A DNA stretch of 64,000 bases from Treponema sp. J25 (GTDB lineage: Bacteria; Spirochaetota; Spirochaetia; Treponematales; Breznakiellaceae): contig NZ_PTQW01000016.1 in NCBI RefSeq assembly GCF_004343725.1, positions 29,409-93,408 on the forward strand, read 5' to 3'. Positions 16,876 through 25,377 of this stretch are shown one piece after another. The first letter of the stretch is position 1. Each line of letters begins with the position of its first letter. The position numbers were made by a program, and so were the translations under genes. Under the pieces are notes generated by a model. It searched no databases. It was given only the letters and a program-made list of their open reading frames with translations, and had not been told where the DNA came from.

Positions 16876-19183
16876 AAACCAAGGGGCCTCAAAGCATTGC
16901 CGTTCTTCTCAGTACCCTTGATGATGAATACCAAAAAAACCTTGTTTCCTGTTTTACCCGGGCGGGAGAAAAACGAAATGTTCATCTTTCCTTTTTTGCA
17001 GGCTATAGCCTCTGTTCCCCCTATGGGTACCAAGCTGCCAGTAACTCTATCTATGCGCTCATCCATCGACAGCGTTTTGCGGGAGTAGTTATTAGCTCTA
17101 CCCTTTTTACTTATATAGATGAAAATACTATTCATACTTTTCTCAGCTATTTTGATAAGGGACAGATACCGTTCATTATCTTTTCGTATCCCCTCTCGGG
17201 ATACCCCTGTGTCCGGCTCAGTGTCGAAAAGGCTATCTATGTTGCCATTGAACACCTTGTCCAGGATCACGGAGTTAAACGGATAGGCTTTATTCGGGGA
17301 CCTAAAAACTCTGAAGAAGCCAATGAACGTTTTCTTGCGTACCAAAGGGGCCTGGAACGCTGTCAATTACCCTATGAACAAGATCTGATTCTTCAGGGTG
17401 ATTATGGAAGGTTTAGCGGATATCACGTCATAGATGAGTATATCGCCACAGGTAAATCCTTACCCGATGCCATCCTGGCAGCAAACGATCTTATGGCTCT
17501 GGGAGCGCTAGAATGCCTACAACACCATGGGATTGCTGTTCCTCAACAGGTAAAAATCATCGGATTTGATGATATTGGGGAAAGTGCTGTGTCTATTCCT
17601 TCTTTGAGCACAATCCGACAACCCTTGCAAGAAATGGCCACAGCTACCTTAGACTATATGAGTCAATTTCGGAACGAAGGGACAGGTACCTCAGCCCTTA
17701 TGAATACCCCACCCTCCGAAATCTCTATCGAGGCATCGTTTATTCGCCGAGAGTCCTGTGGATGTTTTGATACATCTCCTTCTCTATCTTCTTTCTTTTT
17801 CCTTCTTCAGAAATCCGCCAATAACATTCTGCAGGTCCCCCAAGACATTACCTCTTTTCAAGAGAAAGGAAAAAACACCTTTCAAGACACTGAAAGTTCC
17901 TCTTACAGAACTATTGAAGGTTTTAGGGATAGTAAACTTTTACGTCATTTTGATACAGCCCTGGAAGAGGTACTAGCTGAGAAACGTCCTAAGAAAGAAT
18001 TAAAGGAAATCGTGCTTCATTTTCTGCCGGAGGTATCTCTACTCGAATCCCATCTCCTTGAATTACAGAGGGTATCCTTCTCCTCTCAGGGAAACGGGCA
18101 TTCTCAAATAAAGACAGCCCTAATCGCCGAACTTCTTTCCTATATTCATAAGGTAAAAGAGCGCGTTTTTTTACGACAATCCTATCTTTTTACATTACAC
18201 TTTCAAGAGTTCGAGTATGCAAGTCAGTTTATCACCGTGAGCTTTAATCTCCAGGATCTCATTACAAATCTAAAAAATACCCTTTCCCGGATCCATATCG
18301 AGAATTTCTTTCTGTGTTTTTATTCCAGTACGGTACAGTGGGATAGAAGATTATCCTGGAAATTACCGGCAAAGTCAAAGATAATTCTTTTCTATAAAGA
18401 TGGCGTACCCGTTTCTTCCTGGGAGAATAGAATGATAACGACGAGAACCCTGTACCCCAAGGACTTTTTAGCTAATAAAGGCTCTTCTATTATCTTGCCC
18501 CTCTACTACGAATTTGAGTCTCTTGGCTACCTTGGCGCATCTCCTGTTCCAGAAGATACAATTGCGATGAACATCCTTCGAAGAGAGGCCGCCATGGTAC
18601 TAAAAGGGACCCTAATCTTAGAAAAAGAAGAAAAAACAAAGGCGGAACTAAAAAAATCATTAGATACCATAAAGAAACTAAACCGGAAACTGCAAGGGCT
18701 TTCGATAATTGACGAACTAACAGGCCTGTATAACCGCCGTGGTTTTCTTACGGAAGCCCAAAAAGTATTTAATATAAACAAACGCAGTCTCCGTCCATGT
18801 GTTCTCTTTTTTTTCGACGTGAACGGCCTAAAAAAATAAATGACCACTATGGTCACGGAGAAGGGGATTTTACCATAAAATCTGTCGCCACGGTTCTGCA
18901 AAGGACCTTTCGATCTACCGATATCCTTGGAAGATGGGGAGGCGATGAACTCGTAGCCCTGGCCATTGATTGTAGCCTTGAAAAACTTCCCATAATACAA
19001 AAAAGATTACAAGAAAACTTAGAAAGTATTAACGCAAAACTCCAGAAACCTTATGCTATTTCTTTTTGTTATGGGGTGGCAGCAACAAACCCAGAAGAGC
19101 CTGTGCCCCTTCAGGAACTTTTTGATATGGCGGATAAGAACCTATATGAGGAAAAGGACCGGTTTTATTTCCGCCATGAATAA
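16872..19183 (+). CDS. LacI-like sugar-binding domain fused to diguanylate cyclase, -1 frameshift at A7
   Basis: A hybrid receptor of about 770 residues if frame is restored. Residues 1-300 are a LacI/GalR-type sugar-binding domain without helix-turn-helix (A-A-N-D-L-M-A-L-G-A-L, later I-I-G-F-D-D), ending in R-R-E-S-C-G-C like the kinase hybrid at 537. A helical linker and a GGDEF domain follow. The first frame stops at 18839 inside the GGDEF domain, after F-D-V-N-G-L-K-K. The -1 frame continues I-N-D-H-Y-G-H, then the inhibitory site R-S-T-D and active site G-G-D-E-L. The shift point is a canonical A-AAA-AAA heptamer followed directly by TAA. The product may arise by programmed frameshift or slippage, or the gene may be broken. 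ATG 16872 is chosen over GTG 16857. Confidence 0.8.
18830..18855 (+). other. Slippery heptamer with stop codon and downstream hairpin
   Basis: A-AAA-AAA (18830-18836) is in the zero frame as CTA AAA AAA TAA. After a 4-base spacer comes a 6-bp hairpin TGACCA/TGGTCA (18841-18846, 18850-18855). A one-base backward slip restores the conserved GGDEF sequence exactly. The hairpin is small and partly dictated by the conserved H-Y-G-H codons. Confidence 0.55.
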
Positions 19184-19742
19184 TAAAGATAAACCAGTCG
19201 AACAAAGCCGAATTGGCCGAAGTTTATTGCAATGGGATAATATCGTTTCCGAACAAACGCCCCCAGAAGAATCCATACCTACCTTTATCTGTGATGTTCA
19301 CCTCGGAAAATTAAGTCGAATACTCCGCCTTCTGGGATTTTCAGTATATTATCGAAACGATTTAGAGGATCGAGAAATCGCCGATCGGGCCGCCGCTTCG
19401 TCTGCCATCGTGCTCAGTCGAGACAGGGGGCTTTTACGAAGGAAAAAGATTAGCCAGGGCCTTCTTCTTACCTCTACCGACCCCTATGAACAGGCCCGGG
19501 AGGTTCTCTGGCACTTTAACCTGCTCCCATCGGTTCGTCCCTTTAGTCGCTGTTCCCTCTGTGGGGAACCAATCAAACCGGTGCCCCGAGAAATGGTATA
19601 CCATCAGCTGCCAGCCTCAGTAAGAGACAAGTACCCTACCTTTTATCAATGCTCTGCCTGTGGGAAGCTTTTCTGGAAGGGGGACCACTTCAGAACCATG
19701 GAAGGCCTTTTAAACCGCCTTCTTTCTCCCAGGGCCGAGTAA
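19176..19742 (+). CDS. Mut7-C RNase-domain protein
   Basis: About 188 residues matching the Mut7-C family, a PIN-like nuclease fold with a C-terminal zinc ribbon. Visible are F-I-C-D-V-H-L-G-K-L-S-R-I-L-R-L-L-G-F, the acidic S-R-D-R-G-L-L segment and two zinc knuckles (C-S-L-C-G and C-S-A-C-G). ATG 19176 overlaps the end of the GGDEF frame by 8 bases. The N-terminal ubiquitin-like domain found in many relatives is missing. RNase activity is predicted for the family; the cellular role is unknown. Confidence 0.85.
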   Translation: MNNKDKPVEQSRIGRSLLQWDNIVSEQTPPEESIPTFICDVHLGKLSRILRLLGFSVYYRNDLEDREIADRAAASSAIVLSRDRGLLRRKKISQGLLLTSTDPYEQAREVLWHFNLLPSVRPFSRCSLCGEPIKPVPREMVYHQLPASVRDKYPTFYQCSACGKLFWKGDHFRTMEGLLNRLLSPRAE

Positions 19743-19754
19743 AAATACCCTCCC

Positions 19755-20342
19755 TTAGCGCAATGCCCCCTGCGATACCGCCAGAATTTCCCCGAAATAC
19801 ACCCGGTGATAGTCCTGCCGGGGATAATTCTGGTCTATGGCGGGGTCCAAAAAATGGGAAGGATCCAGGTCCTGCCAGTATATCTTTCTACATTCTATGA
19901 CAAGATAGGCCTCTGCAAAGGAAGGGGCCGCCACACGATACGAAGAAACAGGAGTAAGCCCCGCCAGGCTAATCTTATCGCCATCCCGGCCAGAGCGACT
20001 TCCTAATAGGCTTAGGGCCTTTCGATATTTTTCAGGCGCAAAGGCCGAAAGCGTAAAAGTATCGTACCGTTCCATAAATTCATAGGTATACCGCGTGGGC
20101 CGCACCACCACCTGAAAGAACATCCGGTCCCAGATCTGACCATAACTTCCCCAGCTAATGGTCATGGCGTTAAAATGCCCTGAGGCATACTCGCCCGCAC
20201 AGAGCAGGAGCCATTCTGTTTTTAGTTGGAGCGGATCGTAGTGAAATTCAGAGAGGGGTATTTCCTTTCGTACTCCTGGAGAATTTCCTTCTCCATACCC
20301 TCCACTCTGATAGGACCCTGTTGATTCTTCCATCCTGGCCAT
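19755..20342 (-). CDS. Flavin reductase-like FMN-binding protein
   Basis: About 195 residues of the flavin reductase/flavoredoxin family, an FMN-binding split barrel. The segments F-N-A-M-T-I-S-W-G and V-R-P-T-R-Y-T-Y-E-F are typical FMN-contact regions. The start is set at ATG 20342, which has AGGAGGAGGG about 10 bases upstream. A GTG further out would add 44 residues with no SD. It may reduce flavin or act as an electron carrier. It is convergent with the Mut7-C gene. Confidence 0.85.
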   Translation of the reverse strand: MARMEESTGSYQSGGYGEGNSPGVRKEIPLSEFHYDPLQLKTEWLLLCAGEYASGHFNAMTISWGSYGQIWDRMFFQVVVRPTRYTYEFMERYDTFTLSAFAPEKYRKALSLLGSRSGRDGDKISLAGLTPVSSYRVAAPSFAEAYLVIECRKIYWQDLDPSHFLDPAIDQNYPRQDYHRVYFGEILAVSQGALR

Positions 20343-20516
20343 CGGTGTTTTTCCCTCCTCCTGTGAATCTCCTGCAAATAAAAGATAGCCCAAAAAAACC
20401 AAACATGGTTCCCATATTTTAGCCCTTTTTACTATACTATTGAACAGGTGTGATGGTACAGGGGGAGGCGACACAGAGAAACCAAGAAGTCTCCCTCCGT
20501 CGTGAGGAGGTTTCCC

Positions 20517-22085
20517 TTGGTCCGAAAAATAGTTTTTTTTCTTCTTGCGGGGGCAATACTTATGGCGGGGGCGATATTTTTTAGGGTTGAGCGGCCCTCG
20601 TTACACCTTACGGTTTATCCCCCCAACGCCAGGATTCTTCTGAATGGGAAAGAGATCACCAGCGAGCACCCCCTTTCCCTTCCGTGGTTTTCACAAGAGC
20701 TTACCCTCCAGGTCCAGGCAGATGGATACAAACCTCAAGAGCTGTTCTATCGGCCCCATTTATTCGGCCCCTCCCATCTGAGTATCACCCTGGAGCCCCA
20801 ATCATTTCCCGTTACCATCGACCTTGAAGAAGGGAGTTCTACTGTGTTCTGGCAAAATAAAAACCTGGGAAACACCCCGCTTTCCACAGAACTGCCGACG
20901 GGGCTCCAGGAAATCCGGCTTGTTCGGGAAGGTTACGCCGACGAGTGGTGCCGCCTTTATGTCCAGGGGCCGGGGAAATTCCGCCTACGCCACCATCCCG
21001 AGGGAACTCCCTTTAAACAGATTGGAATCTTTCCCTGTGGTGCCCAACCCAAACAGGTGGTCTTCAGCCCCGACGAACAAAAACTCTGTATTCCCCTTCT
21101 GGATGAAGAGGGGTTCGATGTGCTTGATATAGCGGATGCTCTGCATGGGGAACCGCACATAGAACGCATCACTCCACCGGATCCCCAAAAACAACGGGGC
21201 TACGTGGAGGCCCTTTTCATTGAAGAGCCAGCTTCCCCCGCGGCTGAACAGAGCAAAGAGACGGCGACCATCCTCTTCTGGATAAGCCAGATGACCACTG
21301 GCCGAATGTATGAATACCGCTACCCCGATTTTATCTACCAACGGAGTATTCCGACAGGAGGAAGCTGGTCCAAATTTATGGCCTGGTCCGCACCAAAACA
21401 GGTAGTAGCCGTATCCAACTGGCTCAGTGATACCGTCTCGATTATTGACATTCCGACGGGAACGGTGCAAACGCGGCTAGCCACCGATCCGGTACCACGG
21501 GGACTTGCCTTCAGTTCCGATGGATCCTTTTTGTTGGTAACGACCTACGATGGAGGGACGTTTATTCAATTTGATACCACCACATGGAAACCAATTCAAC
21601 GGCTCAAGTTTGCCGGCTCTAATCTTCGCCACGTGGTACTCAGCCCTGACAACCGATGGGCCTATGTGTCCGACATGGCGAAAAATCGGGTGTACCAGAT
21701 CAGGGTAGCATCCTTTTCCATTGAGAAAACCTTTACGGTAGATCACAATCCCAATACTATCGATCTGAGTCCCGACGGAAAATGGCTTTTTGTCTCCTGC
21801 CGGGGGCCGAACAACCCCGACTCATATCTTCTCCGCAGCCCCCGCAGCGGCCGCATCGCGGTTATCAATCTTGAAGCAGGGAAGGTAGTCCACGAATTTT
21901 CCACCGGTAACCAACCCACAGGGCTCGATGTGTCTCCCAGCGGCTCGTACCTTGCCCTTTCTAACTTCCTCGACAATACGATAGAACTCTTTTGGATTCG
22001 GGATTTTCTGGAACCCCTTTCAAAGGGAGCGGCCTCTCCACCAGGCCTATCCTCCGGTCCTTCACCGGAAACAAAACTCCCCTAA
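20517..22085 (+). CDS. Membrane-anchored PEGA-domain and beta-propeller (YVTN) protein
   Basis: About 522 residues. An N-terminal membrane anchor (about 5-25) is followed by two PEGA-type beta domains (about 30-165: V-Y-P-P-N-A-R-I-L-L-N-G-K and the G-x-x-E-I-R-L-V-R-E-G-Y strand). A seven-bladed YVTN beta-propeller (about 175-500) follows, with repeated S-P-D-x-x-x-x-Y-V-S units. Start chosen as TTG 20517, because the GAGGAGG at 20504-20510 is correctly spaced for it and an upstream GTG at 20502 overlaps that SD. It probably acts at the cell surface in protein or wall binding. The exact role is unknown. Confidence 0.85.
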   Translation: MVRKIVFFLLAGAILMAGAIFFRVERPSLHLTVYPPNARILLNGKEITSEHPLSLPWFSQELTLQVQADGYKPQELFYRPHLFGPSHLSITLEPQSFPVTIDLEEGSSTVFWQNKNLGNTPLSTELPTGLQEIRLVREGYADEWCRLYVQGPGKFRLRHHPEGTPFKQIGIFPCGAQPKQVVFSPDEQKLCIPLLDEEGFDVLDIADALHGEPHIERITPPDPQKQRGYVEALFIEEPASPAAEQSKETATILFWISQMTTGRMYEYRYPDFIYQRSIPTGGSWSKFMAWSAPKQVVAVSNWLSDTVSIIDIPTGTVQTRLATDPVPRGLAFSSDGSFLLVTTYDGGTFIQFDTTTWKPIQRLKFAGSNLRHVVLSPDNRWAYVSDMAKNRVYQIRVASFSIEKTFTVDHNPNTIDLSPDGKWLFVSCRGPNNPDSYLLRSPRSGRIAVINLEAGKVVHEFSTGNQPTGLDVSPSGSYLALSNFLDNTIELFWIRDFLEPLSKGAASPPGLSSGPSPETKLP

Positions 22086-22131
22086 GGAGCAGGTCAATGC
22101 CATCGATACCCCTTAACCAAAAGCCCGATTC

Positions 22132-22797
22132 CTAGGGACTGTCAGAAACAAGGGGCACAAAGGAAACTCCATAATAGGTATTTCTCTGTGTTCCTCCCGG
22201 ATCTTTTACCACTACATACAAATTTCCATGACTTTCGGGATATACCAGAATTCCTCCTAGTATCAGTTGGGCCAGAAGAGTTGCCTCCAGTCGCGGACGC
22301 TCCTTTCCTTCTACTCCGGCGGAAACAAGGATGCGATCAAAGGGAGCTTGAGAGGGGAGCCCTCTGGAACCATCCCCTTCAATAATCACTACCCGATCCC
22401 GGAGGCCCGCCAAATTTTGCCGGGCCTGTTGGGCAAGTTCGGAGATCCGCTCAATTCCATAGAAGGTTCCTCCCGGAGCAATAAGAAGGGCCCCTATGGC
22501 GGCAGCATAGCCACAGCCTGTACCGATTTCCAGAACCCGCTGCCCCGGTTGCAAATCCAGCTTGTCCAGCATAAAGGCTACCATACTGGGCTCACTGCAG
22601 GTCTGCCCATGTCCGATGGGGACCGGCTCATCATGGTACGCCCAGCGGCGCTGGTCAGGAGGAAGGAAGAGGGCCCGATCGACCCGTTCCATGGCAGCAA
22701 GCACCCGTTCTGACCGGGGAGAGGTGTCAAGGTAGGTGGGAGCCCTTCTTCGTACCACTTCTAGTAAATCATGATTTGTTTCATGATTGATGGGCAT
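22132..22797 (-). CDS. pcm: Protein-L-isoaspartate O-methyltransferase
   Basis: About 221 residues. An S-adenosylmethionine-dependent repair enzyme that methylates isoaspartyl residues in damaged proteins. It shows the family substrate loop G-H-G-Q-T-x-S-E-P-S-M-V-A and the SAM motif V-L-E-I-G-T-G-C-G-Y. Start chosen at ATG 22797 with SD AGGAAAGG; the longer frame adds 15 residues without one. It is cytoplasmic and a single-gene unit between unrelated genes. Confidence 0.92.
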   Translation of the reverse strand: MPINHETNHDLLEVVRRRAPTYLDTSPRSERVLAAMERVDRALFLPPDQRRWAYHDEPVPIGHGQTCSEPSMVAFMLDKLDLQPGQRVLEIGTGCGYAAAIGALLIAPGGTFYGIERISELAQQARQNLAGLRDRVVIIEGDGSRGLPSQAPFDRILVSAGVEGKERPRLEATLLAQLILGGILVYPESHGNLYVVVKDPGGTQRNTYYGVSFVPLVSDSP

Positions 22798-22861
22798 AAA
22801 CTTTCCTTTCCTCAAGGTCTTAAAAGGAGCCCCTAAAGGCATCCCTTTCCCAGAAGAGATC

Positions 22862-24043
22862 CTAGGTTCGCAGCAGGTTCCGCAGGGCCTCTAACCAACG
22901 AAGAAGAAGGGCGTTTTCTTTTCTTTCTTGCTCACTGCCCAGGGGGAAAAGGGTGCCCTGGGCCATGACATCCAGGAGGGAGCGGTGCTCCTGGTTTAAG
23001 TAGGGACCGACCAGACTCAGGGTAAGGAAGGGGGTTTCTTCATTAAGCACCTGGAGAGCCTCCGATGCAGTAAGTTGGGTAAAAAGACGAGATTCCTGGC
23101 TTTTTGGATTCAAGGAATAGAGACGGGCCGTGTATACACGAACTGGCATCGGCCCTTTATTATATAAGGAAGGATAGATGCGGTAAAACGCAAGTTCCTT
23201 ACTAAAGGGTCCTTTTTTATACCCGTACGGACCAAAGAGAAGGGGCTTTTCATACCATTGAAAATCGTTGTGGATATCTTCCTGGGTGTAAAATTGCCAT
23301 TGGGCCGTAAGGAGGCCCTCCTTCTGACAGGTTCTTAAAAAAGCAAGAAGGGCCTTTCCCCCTTTCTGAGAAAAGAAAGGGGCGTTCTCGTCAAGATGCA
23401 TCATACTGGCCGCATCAAATCCCACCAGCGAGGGGTTATTCTCAGCGATGGCTTGCCTCAAAAGCTCTGGCAGCGAAGGAGTGTTAGAAGGGGCAAGATG
23501 AGCAAAAAGAGCAGAAAGAAAGGCAAAAAGAATCCCGTCGTCGGCCCCGGCAATCAGCAGGAGATGTCCTCCCTGGATTAAAAATTGAGGAAAGGGAAGG
23601 CCGGTTTTCTCCATACCCGCCGGGACAAAAAGACCATAGCCGTCAAAAAAGAAAAGTTTTTTTTCCTGAGAGCCGGTAGGGGCAAGCAACGAAGCCCCTG
23701 CCAGAGGCCCTTCTTCCCATCCACTCAGTTCCTGGAGCTTGATAACGGACTGTTTCTGCCGTTCCCCCCGAAAATACCAGGGGAGTTCCTGCTCAGACGT
23801 AAAGGGCTGAAGAGAACCATCCCCTTTTTGCAGCCAGCGAGAAAGTACTTTAATTAAAGCCCGGTCCCCCTGAACCAAGGCGGTGGTCTTAGCACGCCAC
23901 CAGCCATAGGAAACGATTCCAGTGCCCCCTACGATGAAAAGAAGCAAGAGACCCACTAAGAGAAAAAGCCACGGGCGTTGTTTTCCCTTTTCTTTAGAGC
24001 TCTGGGGTTTTTTATTATGAAGAGATACCTGTTCTTTTTTCAC
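22862..24043 (-). CDS. Membrane-anchored protein of unknown function
   Basis: 393 residues with a Lys-rich cytoplasmic start, one membrane helix (about 28-50) and a large outer part. No domain is recognised. Weak features are a G-A-D-D-G-I-L-F-A-F-L segment and several F-F and Y-G-Y-K-K-G aromatic patches. The start is GTG 24043 with AGAGAGG upstream. It lies 64 bases upstream of pcm on the same strand, so they may share a transcript. Confidence 0.75.
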   Translation of the reverse strand: MKKEQVSLHNKKPQSSKEKGKQRPWLFLLVGLLLLFIVGGTGIVSYGWWRAKTTALVQGDRALIKVLSRWLQKGDGSLQPFTSEQELPWYFRGERQKQSVIKLQELSGWEEGPLAGASLLAPTGSQEKKLFFFDGYGLFVPAGMEKTGLPFPQFLIQGGHLLLIAGADDGILFAFLSALFAHLAPSNTPSLPELLRQAIAENNPSLVGFDAASMMHLDENAPFFSQKGGKALLAFLRTCQKEGLLTAQWQFYTQEDIHNDFQWYEKPLLFGPYGYKKGPFSKELAFYRIYPSLYNKGPMPVRVYTARLYSLNPKSQESRLFTQLTASEALQVLNEETPFLTLSLVGPYLNQEHRSLLDVMAQGTLFPLGSEQERKENALLLRWLEALRNLLRT

Positions 24044-24183
24044 CGAGCCTGAACCTCTCTCTACTCACTTAGGGAGATATAGAGTACCTCTAATCATACT
24101 ATAGGAATAGCAGAACCTCAAGAATAGTTCGCTCCTTTGCGCCCCCTAGGCAAAGACCTTTTTTTCGGTTACAACCAGAATGA

Positions 24184-24555
24184 ATGAAAAAAGCGGAGAT
24201 TCCAGTTTATGGGCCGGTAATAGACAGCCAAACCCGTTGTATACACTACCACGGGCCCCTTGATGTCATAGCCATTAAGTTTAAATGCTGTAAGAAATAC
24301 TACCCCTGCCACCTCTGCCATATGGAGTGTGAGTCCCATCCCCTTGAACGATGGACCCCAGGTGAATTTCATGAAAAGGCTATTCTTTGCGGGGTGTGTG
24401 GGAAGGAACTATCTATTGCGGAGTACCTCGGAGTATCATCATGTCCCTTCTGTGGAGCCCAATTTAATCCGGGGTGCAAAACCCATCTTCACTACTACTT
24501 TGAAATACCCGAGGGTTGTGGCAACGAAAACACCCTTTCTACCCCCAAATCGTAA
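24184..24555 (+). CDS. CHY zinc-finger protein
   Basis: A 123-residue CHY-type zinc finger protein with many Cys and His ligands: C-I-H-Y-H-G near the start, C-C-x-x-Y-Y-P-C-H-x-C-H, C-G-V-C-G and C-P-F-C-G. The family includes the redox-linked Hot13 zinc protein of mitochondria. In bacteria these short proteins are uncharacterised. It sits beside a bacteriohemerythrin gene, which hints at an oxygen or redox role, but this is only proximity. Confidence 0.85.
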   Translation: MKKAEIPVYGPVIDSQTRCIHYHGPLDVIAIKFKCCKKYYPCHLCHMECESHPLERWTPGEFHEKAILCGVCGKELSIAEYLGVSSCPFCGAQFNPGCKTHLHYYFEIPEGCGNENTLSTPKS

Positions 24556-24724
24556 AACCTGGGAATATACGAAAGCTGCTCATCGAAAAATGGTTTATCC
24601 AAACTTCCCAGCTAGCCCCTCTGCTCTCTATGCACAGAAAATACAAGGCCTCTTTATCCTTTTTTGTTCATAACGGGAAGTCCCTGAACATCTTCTCTTT
24701 TATGGGTTTCATTTTTAATGGGTC

Positions 24725-25141
24725 TCATTTTTGCCCCAGATGGGCTTTTAAGCAGTTTTCATATTGCTTATCTGTAATAGCAATATGCTCCAGGGTCCAA
24801 TCCCGCAGGAAACGGGCAAAATTGTTTGGAACAAAGGGTTTACCACCTTCAAAATCCCGAACCCCTTCCAGGACTTTAGCAACGAAGGCAGCATGCTCTG
24901 CCTTATGTTCCGCATAGAGAGGATACCCCGCCTTTTTCATCAGTTCTTCTTCAAAAGAAAAATGGGTTTGCACATATTTTACCGCCTCTTTTACAATGCG
25001 ACGGAATTCCATTTGGGCGGCATCTTTTCCCTGTACACAGGCGGCAAAAAGTTGATTCGCTATATCCAATAATTTTTTATGCTGCTCATCGATTTCAGGA
25101 ATCCCTACGGAATACTTATCACTCCATTCTACCAATTCCAT
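24725..25141 (-). CDS. Bacteriohemerythrin
   Basis: 138 residues, a four-helix di-iron protein binding oxygen reversibly. All seven iron ligands of the family are in place: His21, His60, Glu64, His79, His83, His119 and Asp124. There is no fused signalling domain, so it is a free cytoplasmic oxygen carrier, scavenger or sensor, as common in anaerobes and motile bacteria. It is a single gene with about 236 bases of featureless sequence upstream, convergent with the CHY gene. Confidence 0.93.
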   Translation of the reverse strand: MELVEWSDKYSVGIPEIDEQHKKLLDIANQLFAACVQGKDAAQMEFRRIVKEAVKYVQTHFSFEEELMKKAGYPLYAEHKAEHAAFVAKVLEGVRDFEGGKPFVPNNFARFLRDWTLEHIAITDKQYENCLKAHLGQK

Positions 25142-25377
25142 GGTTCAATCATAGTAATCTTTACGAAGATTTTCAACTCTCGATATTCAGTCCTGGGCAG
25201 GCCTTTTTGGGGGAAAACCATTGTAACAGCATATGCACACCCTCTACCTATACATACAAGCCTTTACACTCCCAGAACCATGATAGGCCCTTCTTACTCT
25301 CTATGAAGATACGGCCTTCTTCTTTATATTCTGCCACACAGGGATAAGGAAACTCCATATTCTGATATTGTTTCTTT

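Noticed and set aside
19349..19362. Match to the lacI-type operator arm (ATCGAAACGATT)
   Set aside because: Only one arm, inside the Mut7-C coding sequence, with no inverted partner. Similar single-arm matches at about 23906 and 52349 are also within genes.
25142..25377. 236-base gap between the aldolase and bacteriohemerythrin genes
   Set aside because: No SD-supported frame, RNA gene, palindrome or clear promoter was seen. A 75-codon forward frame here lacks coding character.
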